Shown here: positions 48,726-55,721 of the stretch, piece by piece
Layout: every line of letters starts with the position of its first letter
How positions within the stretch are numbered: position 1 is the stretch's first letter
Origin: Prevotella sp.
GTDB taxonomy: Bacteria; Bacteroidota; Bacteroidia; Bacteroidales; Bacteroidaceae
Direction of reading: 5' to 3'
Assembly: GCA_017960525.1 (NCBI GenBank)
Contig: JAGCZA010000110.1
Span: 1-55,721, forward strand
DNA length: 55,721 nt
The notes under the pieces: generated by a model
What the model was told of the DNA's origin: nothing
Databases searched by the model: none
Seen by the model: the letters and a program-made list of their open reading frames with translations, nothing else
Made by a program: the position numbers and the translations under genes

Positions 48726-51119
48726 TTATTTCTTGATAAGCCGGACGCCGTAGATTTCGCCGACCTGCTTGCCGGGCTTGGCTACGAACTTGACGCGCAC
48801 TTGCGACTTGCCCTGAAGCATTTGGGCTGGGATGTCGAATGTCTCGTACTTGAACTCAGAGATGCGGTATTTGCCGGTGTTGTTGACGCTGGTGAGGAGT
48901 TGGTCGTCGATGAAGATGTCGAACTCGTGTGTTTTCCACTCGCCGACACCCCAGAACTTGAGTCGGAGAGAGAGGTCGGTGTGTCCGGCTGTCTGCATAA
49001 GGTAACTGAAATAGTGGCCGTTGCGGGCGTCGCGCCAGAACACATCATTGGTGTTGCCCGTGTTGGAGCGGTCGGTCTCCATCTTGTGGTCGGTTTCGGG
49101 CTGTTGTTCGCCGGGTTGCACTTTGTCGATGGTACGGGCCTCCAGTTCCTGTCGTTCCTGCTCCTGCTTGGCCAGATTGTCGAGATAGCCCTTGTAGTTC
49201 TGCTCGGAAAGGGCGAGCCAGTACATCATATAGCGAGAATCGTGGACTTCAAAGAAAGGCAGGAGTTCATTGACCATTGACGATTGGCCATTGACCATTT
49301 TGGTTTCGAGTTTGAAATGGAGCGGCTGGCCTGCGATGGGTGTCAGTTGGTTGGCAATGTCTTCGATGTTGTCATTGATGAGGATAGGTGCTTCATTGAT
49401 GGGCAGTTTCTTGCCGCTGGCGTACTGTCCGAAGCGGCTGTCGTCAGCGATAATGTGGGCGAGGTCTTCGTTACCCGTTTTCGCTGCGAGGAGAATGGGA
49501 CCGTGCATCAGTGCGATATACTGCGGCACGTTAGGCAGATACTTGATGCTATTGTGCATAGGGAACGACAATTCCACGACATCGCCTTTTTTCCATTTGC
49601 GGTCGATGGTGATATAGGACGAGGGGCCGGTAATGATGCCGACAGGCTGGCCATTGACCTTGACACTAAAGGCATCTGGACTAACCCATCCAGGATAGCG
49701 AACAAGCAGGGGGAACTGCCCCTTTCCACTGGTAATTGTAATCTTGCTCGTTTCACCATAGGGGAAGTTGGTTTCCTGTCGAAGGGTAAGCCCTTTCTCG
49801 CGCCAGTTCAGTTCGGACGACACGAAGAGGTTGACGTAAATGGCATCGCCCACGTGGGTATAGATGAACTGGCCGTACTTGCCGTGGTTCTCCATACCTG
49901 TGCCCACGCAGCACCACATAGCCTCGTTGGGAGCCGAATAGTTGCGGTAGTGGCGCGGACGGGCGGGTGTGAAGTAGACGTAGCCGCCGTGATCAGGGTG
50001 CTGACTGGAGAGGATGTGGTTGAAGGTGGCCAGTTCGTAGTAGTCGGCATAGCGTGCCTCTGGGTTGCGTCGGTGCATATCCTCGGTCAGTTTCAGCATA
50101 TTGTTGGTGTTGCAGGTCTCAGGGCCGTCAATGTCGTTGATGAAATCCATACAGGCCTCTTTGCTGGGGAAGTGCTCGCGGCGGCTGTTGCCACCGAAAG
50201 CGAGTGAACGCTGACCAGTCACGATGTCCCAGAAGAAGTCAGCAGCGTGGTGATAACTCTCGTCGCCACTCAGTTCCGAGATGCGCTCGAAGCCTACCAC
50301 CTTCGGTACCTGTGTGTTGGCGTGCATATTGTCGAGATTGTCCACACGCTGTGACATCGGAGTGAGCAGACGGCGGTGTGAGAACCGTTTGGCCACATCG
50401 AGGTATTTTTGGTCCTTCGTGATGGCGTAGGCATCGGCCAGCACCTCGTTCATGCCGCCGTGCTCGTTGCCCAGCATCTGCTCCATCTGCTCGCCGCTGA
50501 GGCCAGCCGTCAGGTCGATAGCCCAGTCGCAGAAGCCCAGGAAAAGATGTTTGGCCTGCTCATTGCCGCAATAGAGCCAGGCGTCGCGCAGGCCGGCATA
50601 CATCTTGTGGAGGTTATAGAAGGGTGCCCACGAGCCGAAGTACACGCCAAAGTCACCGCGCTTGAAGTTGCTCCAGATGCGCTCGCTGTTCGGCATTCCG
50701 CCCGCATAGCCCTTGCCCCAGTCGGGATGGTTTTTCGCATTGGCATCGGCACAGAGTTGCAACTCTCCAATCATATACTCCATACGCTTGCGACACTCCT
50801 CGTTGCCCGTGGCGGCATTGATGGCCATCGCCGTCAGATAATGGCCGCCCACATGTCCGTCAAGCCCGTCCCAGTTGGGATAGGTCTTCGCCCTTGGCTC
50901 AAGACCTGACTCTTTGCGATAAGGGGCCAGCAGGCGGTCGCAGTCGTATTTCAACAGAGTTTGGATGTTCAGGTCACGGGCTTTCTTCAGCGGCCCGTCC
51001 AATAGTGTCACGTCACCAAGCGGAAATTCGTCGCTGTAGAGTTTGTCTTGTGCACCAGCCATTGTGCTGACGGCCAGAAGTGCCGATAGCATCAGGTGTT
51101 TCATCGTCGTTTTCATCAT
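48726..51119 (-). CDS. GH127-family glycoside hydrolase (beta-L-arabinofuranosidase type)
   Basis: Exported enzyme, 797 aa, signal peptide ending STMAGAQ. An alpha/alpha-barrel with GLDGHVGGHYLTAMAINAAT, LGNEHGGMNEVLADAYAITK and NTQVPKVVGFERISELSGDE, and the GH127 zinc-cysteine centre: GPETCNTNNMLKLTEDM (Glu and Cys) and MWCCVGTGMENHGKYGQFIY (Cys-Cys, one being the nucleophile in HypBA1). C-terminal beta domains follow, including a DUF4986-like part. The likely substrate is arabinofuranoside of plant glycans. An in-frame insert MVNGQSSMVN near residue 610 is encoded by four 7-bp repeats (49270-49297). No susCD pair is nearby. Confidence 0.9.
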   Translation of the reverse strand: MMKTTMKHLMLSALLAVSTMAGAQDKLYSDEFPLGDVTLLDGPLKKARDLNIQTLLKYDCDRLLAPYRKESGLEPRAKTYPNWDGLDGHVGGHYLTAMAINAATGNEECRKRMEYMIGELQLCADANAKNHPDWGKGYAGGMPNSERIWSNFKRGDFGVYFGSWAPFYNLHKMYAGLRDAWLYCGNEQAKHLFLGFCDWAIDLTAGLSGEQMEQMLGNEHGGMNEVLADAYAITKDQKYLDVAKRFSHRRLLTPMSQRVDNLDNMHANTQVPKVVGFERISELSGDESYHHAADFFWDIVTGQRSLAFGGNSRREHFPSKEACMDFINDIDGPETCNTNNMLKLTEDMHRRNPEARYADYYELATFNHILSSQHPDHGGYVYFTPARPRHYRNYSAPNEAMWCCVGTGMENHGKYGQFIYTHVGDAIYVNLFVSSELNWREKGLTLRQETNFPYGETSKITITSGKGQFPLLVRYPGWVSPDAFSVKVNGQPVGIITGPSSYITIDRKWKKGDVVELSFPMHNSIKYLPNVPQYIALMHGPILLAAKTGNEDLAHIIADDSRFGQYASGKKLPINEAPILINDNIEDIANQLTPIAGQPLHFKLETKMVNGQSSMVNELLPFFEVHDSRYMMYWLALSEQNYKGYLDNLAKQEQERQELEARTIDKVQPGEQQPETDHKMETDRSNTGNTNDVFWRDARNGHYFSYLMQTAGHTDLSLRLKFWGVGEWKTHEFDIFIDDQLLTSVNNTGKYRISEFKYETFDIPAQMLQGKSQVRVKFVAKPGKQVGEIYGVRLIKK

Positions 51120-51138
51120 CGTATGAGTGTTTATAGGG

Positions 51139-51441
51139 TTATTGAATGACTTCGATATAAAAGCTGAAGGGCCGGAAGCCGTCGTTGCAGCTAATCATGG
51201 CGCTCATAGGATTCTTCATCCAGCCGTCGTAGAAATTGCCTTCGCCTCTGGCCAGTGCTTCAACAAACTCGCGCATGGAATACCAGGCTGCGGTGCACAT
51301 CCCTTCAGGGCATTTGCCGTCGGTAGAAATCCATTCCTGCCCCTCCCTGACATCGCAAGTGTGTTCAATCGGGTTTTCATATTGTGCCATCAAGTCGGCA
51401 TACTCCGTCTGGCGGATGGCGGTGATTCTTACTTTCTTCAT
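51139..51441 (-). CDS. TIGR04076 family protein
   Basis: 100-aa protein of a widespread family without known function. MKKVRITAIRQTEYADLMAQ opens it, then CDVREGQEWI, MCTAAWYSMREFVEALARGE and MISCNDGFRPFSFYIEVI, retaining the Cys of CxVxEGQ and the CxDGxRPxxF end motif. ATG 51441 is chosen because the promoter (51467-51474) lies just upstream. It is followed by the GH127 gene 19 bp downstream. Confidence 0.8.
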   Translation of the reverse strand: MKKVRITAIRQTEYADLMAQYENPIEHTCDVREGQEWISTDGKCPEGMCTAAWYSMREFVEALARGEGNFYDGWMKNPMSAMISCNDGFRPFSFYIEVIQ

Positions 51442-51466
51442 AGAGCCGCTTTTGCTTTTCTGGCTA

Positions 51467-51474
51467 CAAAGGTA
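51467..51474 (-). promoter_or_regulatory. Promoter of the TIGR04076 gene
   Basis: Minus strand TACCTTTG, 25 bp before the ATG; no clear -33 element. Confidence 0.5.
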
Positions 51475-51529
51475 CAACTTTTTCCTGACATATCCACCAT
51501 TCCTTTGCGTTTTTTATTTTGGTGCCATC

Positions 51530-51595
51530 TTTCTCCCAGTTTGGTTCGTCCTTTCTCCCAGTTTGGTTCGTCCTTTCTCCCAGTTTGGTTCGTCC
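51530..51595. repeat. GTTTGGTTCGTCC repeat, copy 3: three perfect 22-bp units
   Basis: Three identical, back-to-back 22-bp units, each TTTCTCC plus CAGTTTGGTTCGTCC, at 51530, 51552 and 51574. The 15-bp core is the one repeated at 3297-3364 and 27707-27764. Confidence 0.85.
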
Positions 51596-51709
51596 TTTTT
51601 TCAGATGCAAAATTGGCTTAGTTTTTATGGAAACAAAAAATTTCACCAAGCTGCAACTTTTGGGTAACTAAATACGTCTAACAGATAGAAACTTTTAAAG
51701 AATACCATT

Positions 51710-52027
51710 ATGATACTATCAACAACCCCTCAGATTGAAGGTCGCCCCATCCGTGAGTACAAGGGAGTGGTGACAGGTGAAACCATTATCGGTGCCAATA
51801 TGTTCAAGGACATTTTTGCCGGCATCCGAGACATCGTAGGCGGTCGCGCCGGAAGTTACGAGAAAGTGCTTATCGAGGCTAAAGACACTTCTTTGAATGA
51901 GATGATGCAGCGTGCTCAGGCTCTTGGTGCCAATGCTATCGTCGGCATTGACATTGATTACGAGACCATTGGAGGTAATGGCTCCATGTTGATGGTTGCC
52001 ACCAGCGGAACTGCAGTTGTCATATAA
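51710..52027 (+). CDS. YbjQ/UPF0145 family protein
   Basis: 105-aa protein of the YbjQ (heavy-metal-binding-like) family, which forms pentameric rings; function unknown. Markers: [60 protein letters not shown]. Complete and of normal length. A truncated acetyltransferase start follows 1 bp after its stop. Confidence 0.9.
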   Translation: MILSTTPQIEGRPIREYKGVVTGETIIGANMFKDIFAGIRDIVGGRAGSYEKVLIEAKDTSLNEMMQRAQALGANAIVGIDIDYETIGGNGSMLMVATSGTAVVI

Positions 52028-52028
52028 T

Positions 52029-52091
52029 ATGAAAATAAGATTAGAACAACCTCAAGATTATCTCGAGGTAGACAGCGCGCTAACTGCCTGA
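52029..52091 (+). pseudogene. Remnant of a GNAT acetyltransferase gene
   Basis: A 20-codon frame encoding MKIRLEQPQDYLEV then a short unrelated tail and TGA. The first 14 residues match the usual opening of Bacteroidales GNAT N-acetyltransferases (MxIRLExxxDYxEVExLTREAF); everything after is missing and a terminator follows 13 bp later. A deletion remnant is the simplest reading. Confidence 0.4.
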
Positions 52092-52104
52092 TTTATAAAT
52101 CAAA

Positions 52105-52136
52105 GAAGGCAAGTCGTTCTCACTTGCCTTCTTTTT
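52105..52136. terminator. Rho-independent terminator
   Basis: Perfect 10-bp stem GAAGGCAAGT/ACTTGCCTTC with a 7-nt loop, then TTTTT on the plus strand. It separates the ybjQ transcript from the tRNA and could also stop the minus-strand tRNA transcript. Confidence 0.85.
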
Positions 52137-52143
52137 CTATTAG

Positions 52144-52216
52144 TACACCCTCAGGGGTTCGAACCCTGGACACCCTGATTAAGAGTCAGGTGCTCTACCA
52201 ACTGAGCTAAGGGTGC
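52144..52216 (-). tRNA. tRNA-Lys (CTT)
   Basis: 73-nt cloverleaf on the minus strand: acceptor GCACCCT/AGGGTGT (first pair G-U), D arm GCTC/GAGC, anticodon stem CCTGA/TCAGG with loop CTCTTAA (anticodon CTT, Lys AAG), T arm CAGGG/CCCTG with loop TTCGAAC, discriminator A. CCA is not encoded. Confidence 0.95.
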
Positions 52217-52268
52217 AACCTAAATTCATCAACCACGCTTTCAGGAAGCATTTCCTTTTTTGCGGGTG

Positions 52269-52276
52269 CAAAGGTA
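52269..52276 (-). promoter_or_regulatory. tRNA-Lys promoter
   Basis: Minus strand TACCTTTG with TTTG (52297-52300) 20 bp upstream; the tRNA 5' end lies 52 bp downstream. Confidence 0.55.
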
Positions 52277-52426
52277 CACACTTTTTTCTTTCCAAACAAA
52301 TTTCCAGATGTTTTTTCACTTTTTTTTGCAGATAATGGCGCGCAAGTAACCGTTTTCCTGTCCACCAATTCACGATTTCGGATGTTTAGAATACGATAAC
52401 TAAATCACAATCAAATGTGATGGAAG

Positions 52427-52465
52427 TGTCCACTTTCGGACAGTGTGAGTGTCCGGAAATGGACA
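52427..52465. promoter_or_regulatory. Two TGTCC-N6-GGACA sites, likely activator binding sites
   Basis: TGTCCACTTTCGGACA (52427-52442) and TGTCCGGAAATGGACA (52450-52465) are 16-bp palindromes, 23 bp centre to centre, and together form a larger inverted repeat. They lie about 70-110 bp before the predicted sigma-54 transcription start, where NtrC-type activators bind. Confidence 0.7.
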
Positions 52466-52506
52466 CTTTGTTTTAAGGCATAGCTGATTATCAACAAGTT
52501 ACGTAT

Positions 52507-52523
52507 TTGGCACGGTTTTGGCA
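52507..52523 (+). promoter_or_regulatory. Sigma-54 promoter of the permease operon
   Basis: TTGGCACGGTTTTGGCA fits the sigma-54 consensus TTGGCACG-N4-TTGCA at all but one fixed position, with GG (52509-52510) and GC (52521-52522) correctly spaced as -24/-12. The first permease ATG is 33 bp downstream. Confidence 0.75.
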
Positions 52524-52555
52524 TATATAGTAAGTAGAATATTTGTTTCAGCGAT

Positions 52556-53830
52556 ATGAGATATTTTCGACAAGCTCTCGCCATGATGCGCGAGGAAAAG
52601 CTGTTCTCCTGCATCTATATTCTGGGGACGGCGCTGGCTATTGCCTTTACAATGGTGATGGCCGTGGTGTATTATGCAAAACTGGCCGACATCGCGCCGG
52701 AGGTGAACCGCAGCCGCACGGTGTACCTCCAGGGAATGGTGAAACGGTCTGTGCAGGACACACTTAGGCGACAATCCACGAGCTACACCGCAACTGAGGT
52801 GAAGGAATGGCTCTATACACTGAAGAGTGCTGAGGTAGTCAGCGCTACCATCAATGCCAGCCGCTATACCAGCGATAGGCATTACCTGAAATGTGACAAT
52901 CACAAGTTAGTACCTGTTGTGACGCGCATTGTCGATGCCAACTTCTTCAAGGTTTATCAGTTCCGCTTCGTCTATGGCCGACCCTTCACACAGGAGGAGT
53001 GCCTGAACGAAAACAACTACATTGAGAATGTAGCCATGCCCGCCATCATCAGCCGCGACATTGCCGAACAGGCATTCGGCAAGGATGTCGATCCCGTGGG
53101 AAAGACACTCAACTACGGCTTCATCATCCGCATCGTAGGTGTAATAGAGCCCACGTCGTCCATTATGGAAGAGAGTTTTGGACAGTTGTTCTTAGCCCTT
53201 GATCAGGAAGCCGAACAGGTCATCGTCGTGCTGAAAAAAGGATGCACCGTGAAGGACTTGGAAAAGGAACTGGAGGAGATTGCCCACAAGCGCAGTATCA
53301 GCGACAAGGAGTGGGACTACTCCCTGCACGGCACGATATTTCCCCATGCGCAGTGGAAGATGTCGGACGACGGCGTGGCCATGTCTTGGAGCAGCATCCT
53401 CAAGTCGCTCTTCCCGAAGGTGTTCGTCCTGCTGTTGGTGCCCGCTTTGAATTTAAGCGGACTTGTGGCGGCACGTATGCGGCGACGGTTGGCCGAGATG
53501 GGTGTGCGCAAGGCTTTCGGAGCCACACGGCGGACGCTACTCACGCAGGTCATCAGCGAGAACTCGCTACTCACGCTCTGTGGCGGCTTCGTAGGGCTGC
53601 TGATTACGTGGCTGCTACTCTACGTGTTCCGTTCGTGGCTGTTCTTCGCCGTCGGCAACACGGCCTTCACGCTGCCCGAGCCGACAGTAGACGGCGAGAT
53701 GCTGTTCTCACCCCTCATCTTTGTCATCGCCTTGGCCGTGTGCATCGTGCTCAACCTGATGGCAGCCCTCATCCCCGCGTGGCTCAGCCTCCGTAACCCT
53801 ATTGTTGAATCAATGAACGAGAAGAAATAG
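52556..53830 (+). CDS. FtsX/MacB-like ABC transporter permease 1
   Basis: 424-aa inner-membrane permease of the MacB/FtsX type: TM1 (FSCIYILGTALAIAFTMVMA, about 18-38), a large periplasmic domain (about 45-280), then three C-terminal segments (VFVLLLVPALNLSGLVAARM, SLLTLCGGFVGLLITWLLLY, FVIALAVCIVLNLMAALIPA). The cytoplasmic loop EMGVRKAFGATRRTLLTQVI is the family signature for coupling to an ATPase. Arrays of such permeases under sigma-54 activators are typical of Bacteroidales; the ATPase and membrane-fusion partner are not in view. The first 54 bases are nearly identical to those of permease 3. Confidence 0.9.
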   Translation: MRYFRQALAMMREEKLFSCIYILGTALAIAFTMVMAVVYYAKLADIAPEVNRSRTVYLQGMVKRSVQDTLRRQSTSYTATEVKEWLYTLKSAEVVSATINASRYTSDRHYLKCDNHKLVPVVTRIVDANFFKVYQFRFVYGRPFTQEECLNENNYIENVAMPAIISRDIAEQAFGKDVDPVGKTLNYGFIIRIVGVIEPTSSIMEESFGQLFLALDQEAEQVIVVLKKGCTVKDLEKELEEIAHKRSISDKEWDYSLHGTIFPHAQWKMSDDGVAMSWSSILKSLFPKVFVLLLVPALNLSGLVAARMRRRLAEMGVRKAFGATRRTLLTQVISENSLLTLCGGFVGLLITWLLLYVFRSWLFFAVGNTAFTLPEPTVDGEMLFSPLIFVIALAVCIVLNLMAALIPAWLSLRNPIVESMNEKK

Positions 53831-53831
53831 C

Positions 53832-55181
53832 ATGAGAAAGATACTGAACAACATTTGGAGTCAGCGCACGAACAACGTGTGGCTCTTCGTCGAACTCATC
53901 GTGGTCTGCTTCGTGGCATGGACACAGCTCGACCCCATCATCGTCAGGCTCTACTACCGCAGTCTGCCCTCAGGTATCGACGGCGACCGCATGGCGGTAG
54001 CCAATATCCTGTCCACCCGGCCTTACGATATAGCAGACGACAGCATGACGCAGGAGGAACGCGATAATCAATACTGGAAGCGGGAAGCGGAATACGGGGA
54101 GGAGGCCAACGTCATCAAGCGTCAGCTGCTGGCCATCGACGGCGTGGAGCAGGCCAGCATTGCCGACCCCGCGATGGGAGTATATGCACGCACCGACCTG
54201 TTCAGCAACCCCGGCGGCTTCTCCAATATGCTCCGCTATGCCTGGCAGAACGACACGGTTCTTGCTAACAACATCTGCTACTCGAAGGACGAGCACTTCT
54301 TCGAGACCTACGGCATCCAGCCGATAACGGGCTGCAACACGTCGAAAGAACTGTCGGACATCCAACACGGGTGGATTGTCAGTAAGTCACTGGCCGAACA
54401 TTTCTTCGGTTCTGTAGAGGCTGCCATGAACAAGGAACTGAAAGCCGCCAGCTTCGTAGGTGTAGATTGGGGGCAACCCATCGTCGCCGTGGTGAACGAC
54501 GTCCACGTCTCAGAGAAAGACTACAACACATGGGCGGTTTACAGTAATAACGGCACCATCCGTACTGGAGGCTCGCAGAACCTCATCGTCCTCCGCCTGA
54601 AGCCCGACATCAATCCCCGTCGCTTCGCTGAGGAGCAGAACTACCATGCCTGGGAGTACTTTTCCGACAATTACGCTGTGGCCTCGTTCACGGCCTACAA
54701 TGACATCGGCTCCAGTCGGAACCTGTTTGCCATGCCCTCCTTGTCCTACGACTTCAACCTCCAGATAGCTACCGCCGTTTTCTTCCTTATCAACTTGTGC
54801 CTCGGCGTCATCGGCACTTTCTGGATGCAGACCAAGCGGCGCACGGAGGAGTCGGGTATCATGCGAGCCTTCGGTGCCACCAAGCGGCGCATCATGAGCA
54901 TGTTCCTTGCTGAGGGCTGGGTGCTTGCCACCGTCAGCATGTTCATCGCCTGCGTGCTCTACCTCAACTACGTGAAGCTGGGCCTCGGCGAACTGTGCAT
55001 CAGCCCCCACCAGCCCGGCACGCAGCCCGACCCCACTTGGGTGGCCGACAAGCCTCTACATTTCCTTATTATCTCCGCCGTAGTCTACCTTATCATATTA
55101 TGTACCGTCCTCATCGGCACGGCCATCCCTGCCGCGAAGATTGTCAGGACAAGAATTACCGAGGCACTGAGGGATGAGTAA
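53832..55181 (+). CDS. FtsX/MacB-like ABC transporter permease 2
   Basis: 449-aa permease, same layout as its neighbour: TM1 (VWLFVELIVVCFVAWTQL, about 14-31), a periplasmic domain, then C-terminal segments (TAVFFLINLCLGVIGTFWMQ, VLATVSMFIACVLYLNYV, FLIISAVVYLIILCTVLIGT) and the coupling loop EESGIMRAFGATKRRIMSMF. It begins 1 bp after the stop of permease 1. N-terminus differs from permeases 1 and 3, suggesting alternating A/B types that may form heterodimers; that pairing is inference. Confidence 0.9.
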   Translation: MRKILNNIWSQRTNNVWLFVELIVVCFVAWTQLDPIIVRLYYRSLPSGIDGDRMAVANILSTRPYDIADDSMTQEERDNQYWKREAEYGEEANVIKRQLLAIDGVEQASIADPAMGVYARTDLFSNPGGFSNMLRYAWQNDTVLANNICYSKDEHFFETYGIQPITGCNTSKELSDIQHGWIVSKSLAEHFFGSVEAAMNKELKAASFVGVDWGQPIVAVVNDVHVSEKDYNTWAVYSNNGTIRTGGSQNLIVLRLKPDINPRRFAEEQNYHAWEYFSDNYAVASFTAYNDIGSSRNLFAMPSLSYDFNLQIATAVFFLINLCLGVIGTFWMQTKRRTEESGIMRAFGATKRRIMSMFLAEGWVLATVSMFIACVLYLNYVKLGLGELCISPHQPGTQPDPTWVADKPLHFLIISAVVYLIILCTVLIGTAIPAAKIVRTRITEALRDE

Positions 55182-55207
55182 CAAAAGAATGATTAGCATG
55201 AATGATA

Positions 55208-55721
55208 TGAGATATTTCCGACAAGCTCTCGCCATGATGCGCGAGGAAAAGCTGTTCTCCGGCATTTACATCTTGGGAACGGCATTGGCTATTGCCTTTA
55301 CGATGGTGATGGCCGTAGTGTATTACATTAAGTTGGCGCCCATCTATCCAGAGCCGAACCGCGCAAGGACGGTCTATTTCGAGGGCATCTGTATTGAGGC
55401 CGATAATGGCGGTATGGGACAAACGCCCTTCAGCGCCAAGGCCTACGAGGACTGGTTTCAGAAGAGTCCGAACATCGAGTACTGCTCGCCCACGCTGTTG
55501 GCGGCAGGAACGGGCAAGACGTTAGGGCGCTGCCATACCTTTGTGGGGCGCGGAACGGATGACTATGTGGATGCCATCCGCAACGAAACCAGTGCCGACT
55601 TCTTCAAGATATATGCCTACGACTTCGTGAGCGGACGGCCCTTTACGCAAAAAGAGGTAGAAGGGGAGGAGGCCGTCTGCGTCATCTCCGACGGTTTGTC
55701 CGAGCGGCTGTTTGGCAAGGG
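55208..55721 (+). CDS. FtsX/MacB-like ABC transporter permease 3 (partial)
   Basis: 5' part of a third permease, cut by the window edge (171 codons visible). MRYFRQALAMMREEKLFS is identical to permease 1 and FSGIYILGTALAIAFTMVMA nearly so; the periplasmic part then diverges (TVYFEGICIEADNGGMGQTP) while ending in the shared FFKIYAYDFVSGRPFTQKEV. In-frame ATGs at 55190 and 55199 exist; 55208 is chosen by alignment with permease 1. Confidence 0.88.

Noticed and set aside
51530-51595. Possible CRISPR array
   Set aside because: Units are directly abutting with no spacers, and there are no cas genes; likewise the heptamer arrays have no spacers.

Overview
The window comes from a Bacteroidales bacterium, most likely a Prevotella-type gut or rumen species. 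Evidence for this: RprX/RprY, a PorW/SprE-like type IX secretion lipoprotein, DUF4301, DUF4294, a GxxExxY protein, a GH127 enzyme and FtsX-like permease arrays; Bacteroidetes-type promoters (TTTG, about 19-20 bp, TAnnTTTG, often TACCTTTGC) close to start codons; and signal peptides cut before Gln. There is one tRNA (Lys, CTT), no rRNA, no CRISPR array and no recognisable insertion sequence.

Layout. 1-3188 (minus): a CotH/lamin-tail surface protein broken by one in-frame stop. 3487-5088: AAA ATPase with a PD-(D/E)XK tail. 5105-9781 (plus): polysaccharide genes (propeller protein, two glycosyltransferases, Wzx-type flippase), then a glutaminyl cyclase (9778-10767). 10790-13879 (minus): a large secreted repeat protein and a small companion ORF, preceded by a structured leader. 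14358-23034 (minus): a very tight gene string with many ATGA overlaps, holding dTDP-amino-sugar genes (RmlB, 3,4-ketoisomerase, aminotransferase, acyltransferase), an orphan sigma-region-4-like protein, a phosphoesterase, a cytidylate-kinase-like protein, a YafQ-type toxin-antitoxin pair and a MATE exporter; DUF4301 lies upstream. 24666-27426: rprX/rprY split by a four-helix-bundle gene. 27910-31853 (plus): ybeY and korAB, the latter split by a GxxExxY gene. 31858-38313 (minus): DUF4294, sufD, sufC, an esterase and argS. 38461-46418: PorW-like protein, a membrane-anchored HTH regulator, secreted proteins and an ECF sigma/anti-sigma-like pair. 46568-51441 (minus): BlaR1/BlaI-like pair, GH127 and TIGR04076. 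51710 to the end: YbjQ, tRNA-Lys and three tandem permeases behind a sigma-54 promoter.

Most unusual signal. Two normally adjacent gene pairs (rprX-rprY and korA-korB) are each interrupted by a single small gene (four-helix-bundle/23S-IVP family; GxxExxY family) enclosed in about 30-bp inverted repeats made of short tandem units (7 bp and 9 bp). Each insert fills the whole intercistronic gap, recalling intervening sequences of 23S rRNA genes. This fits a wider pattern: degenerate 7-bp tandem repeats occur between genes and also in frame inside argS, an aminotransferase, a glycosyltransferase and a GH127 gene, and one array encodes a signal-peptide core. Other highlights are a 140-nt leader with a possible pseudoknot, a sigma-54 promoter with paired TGTCC-N6-GGACA sites, and paired BlaI-type operators.
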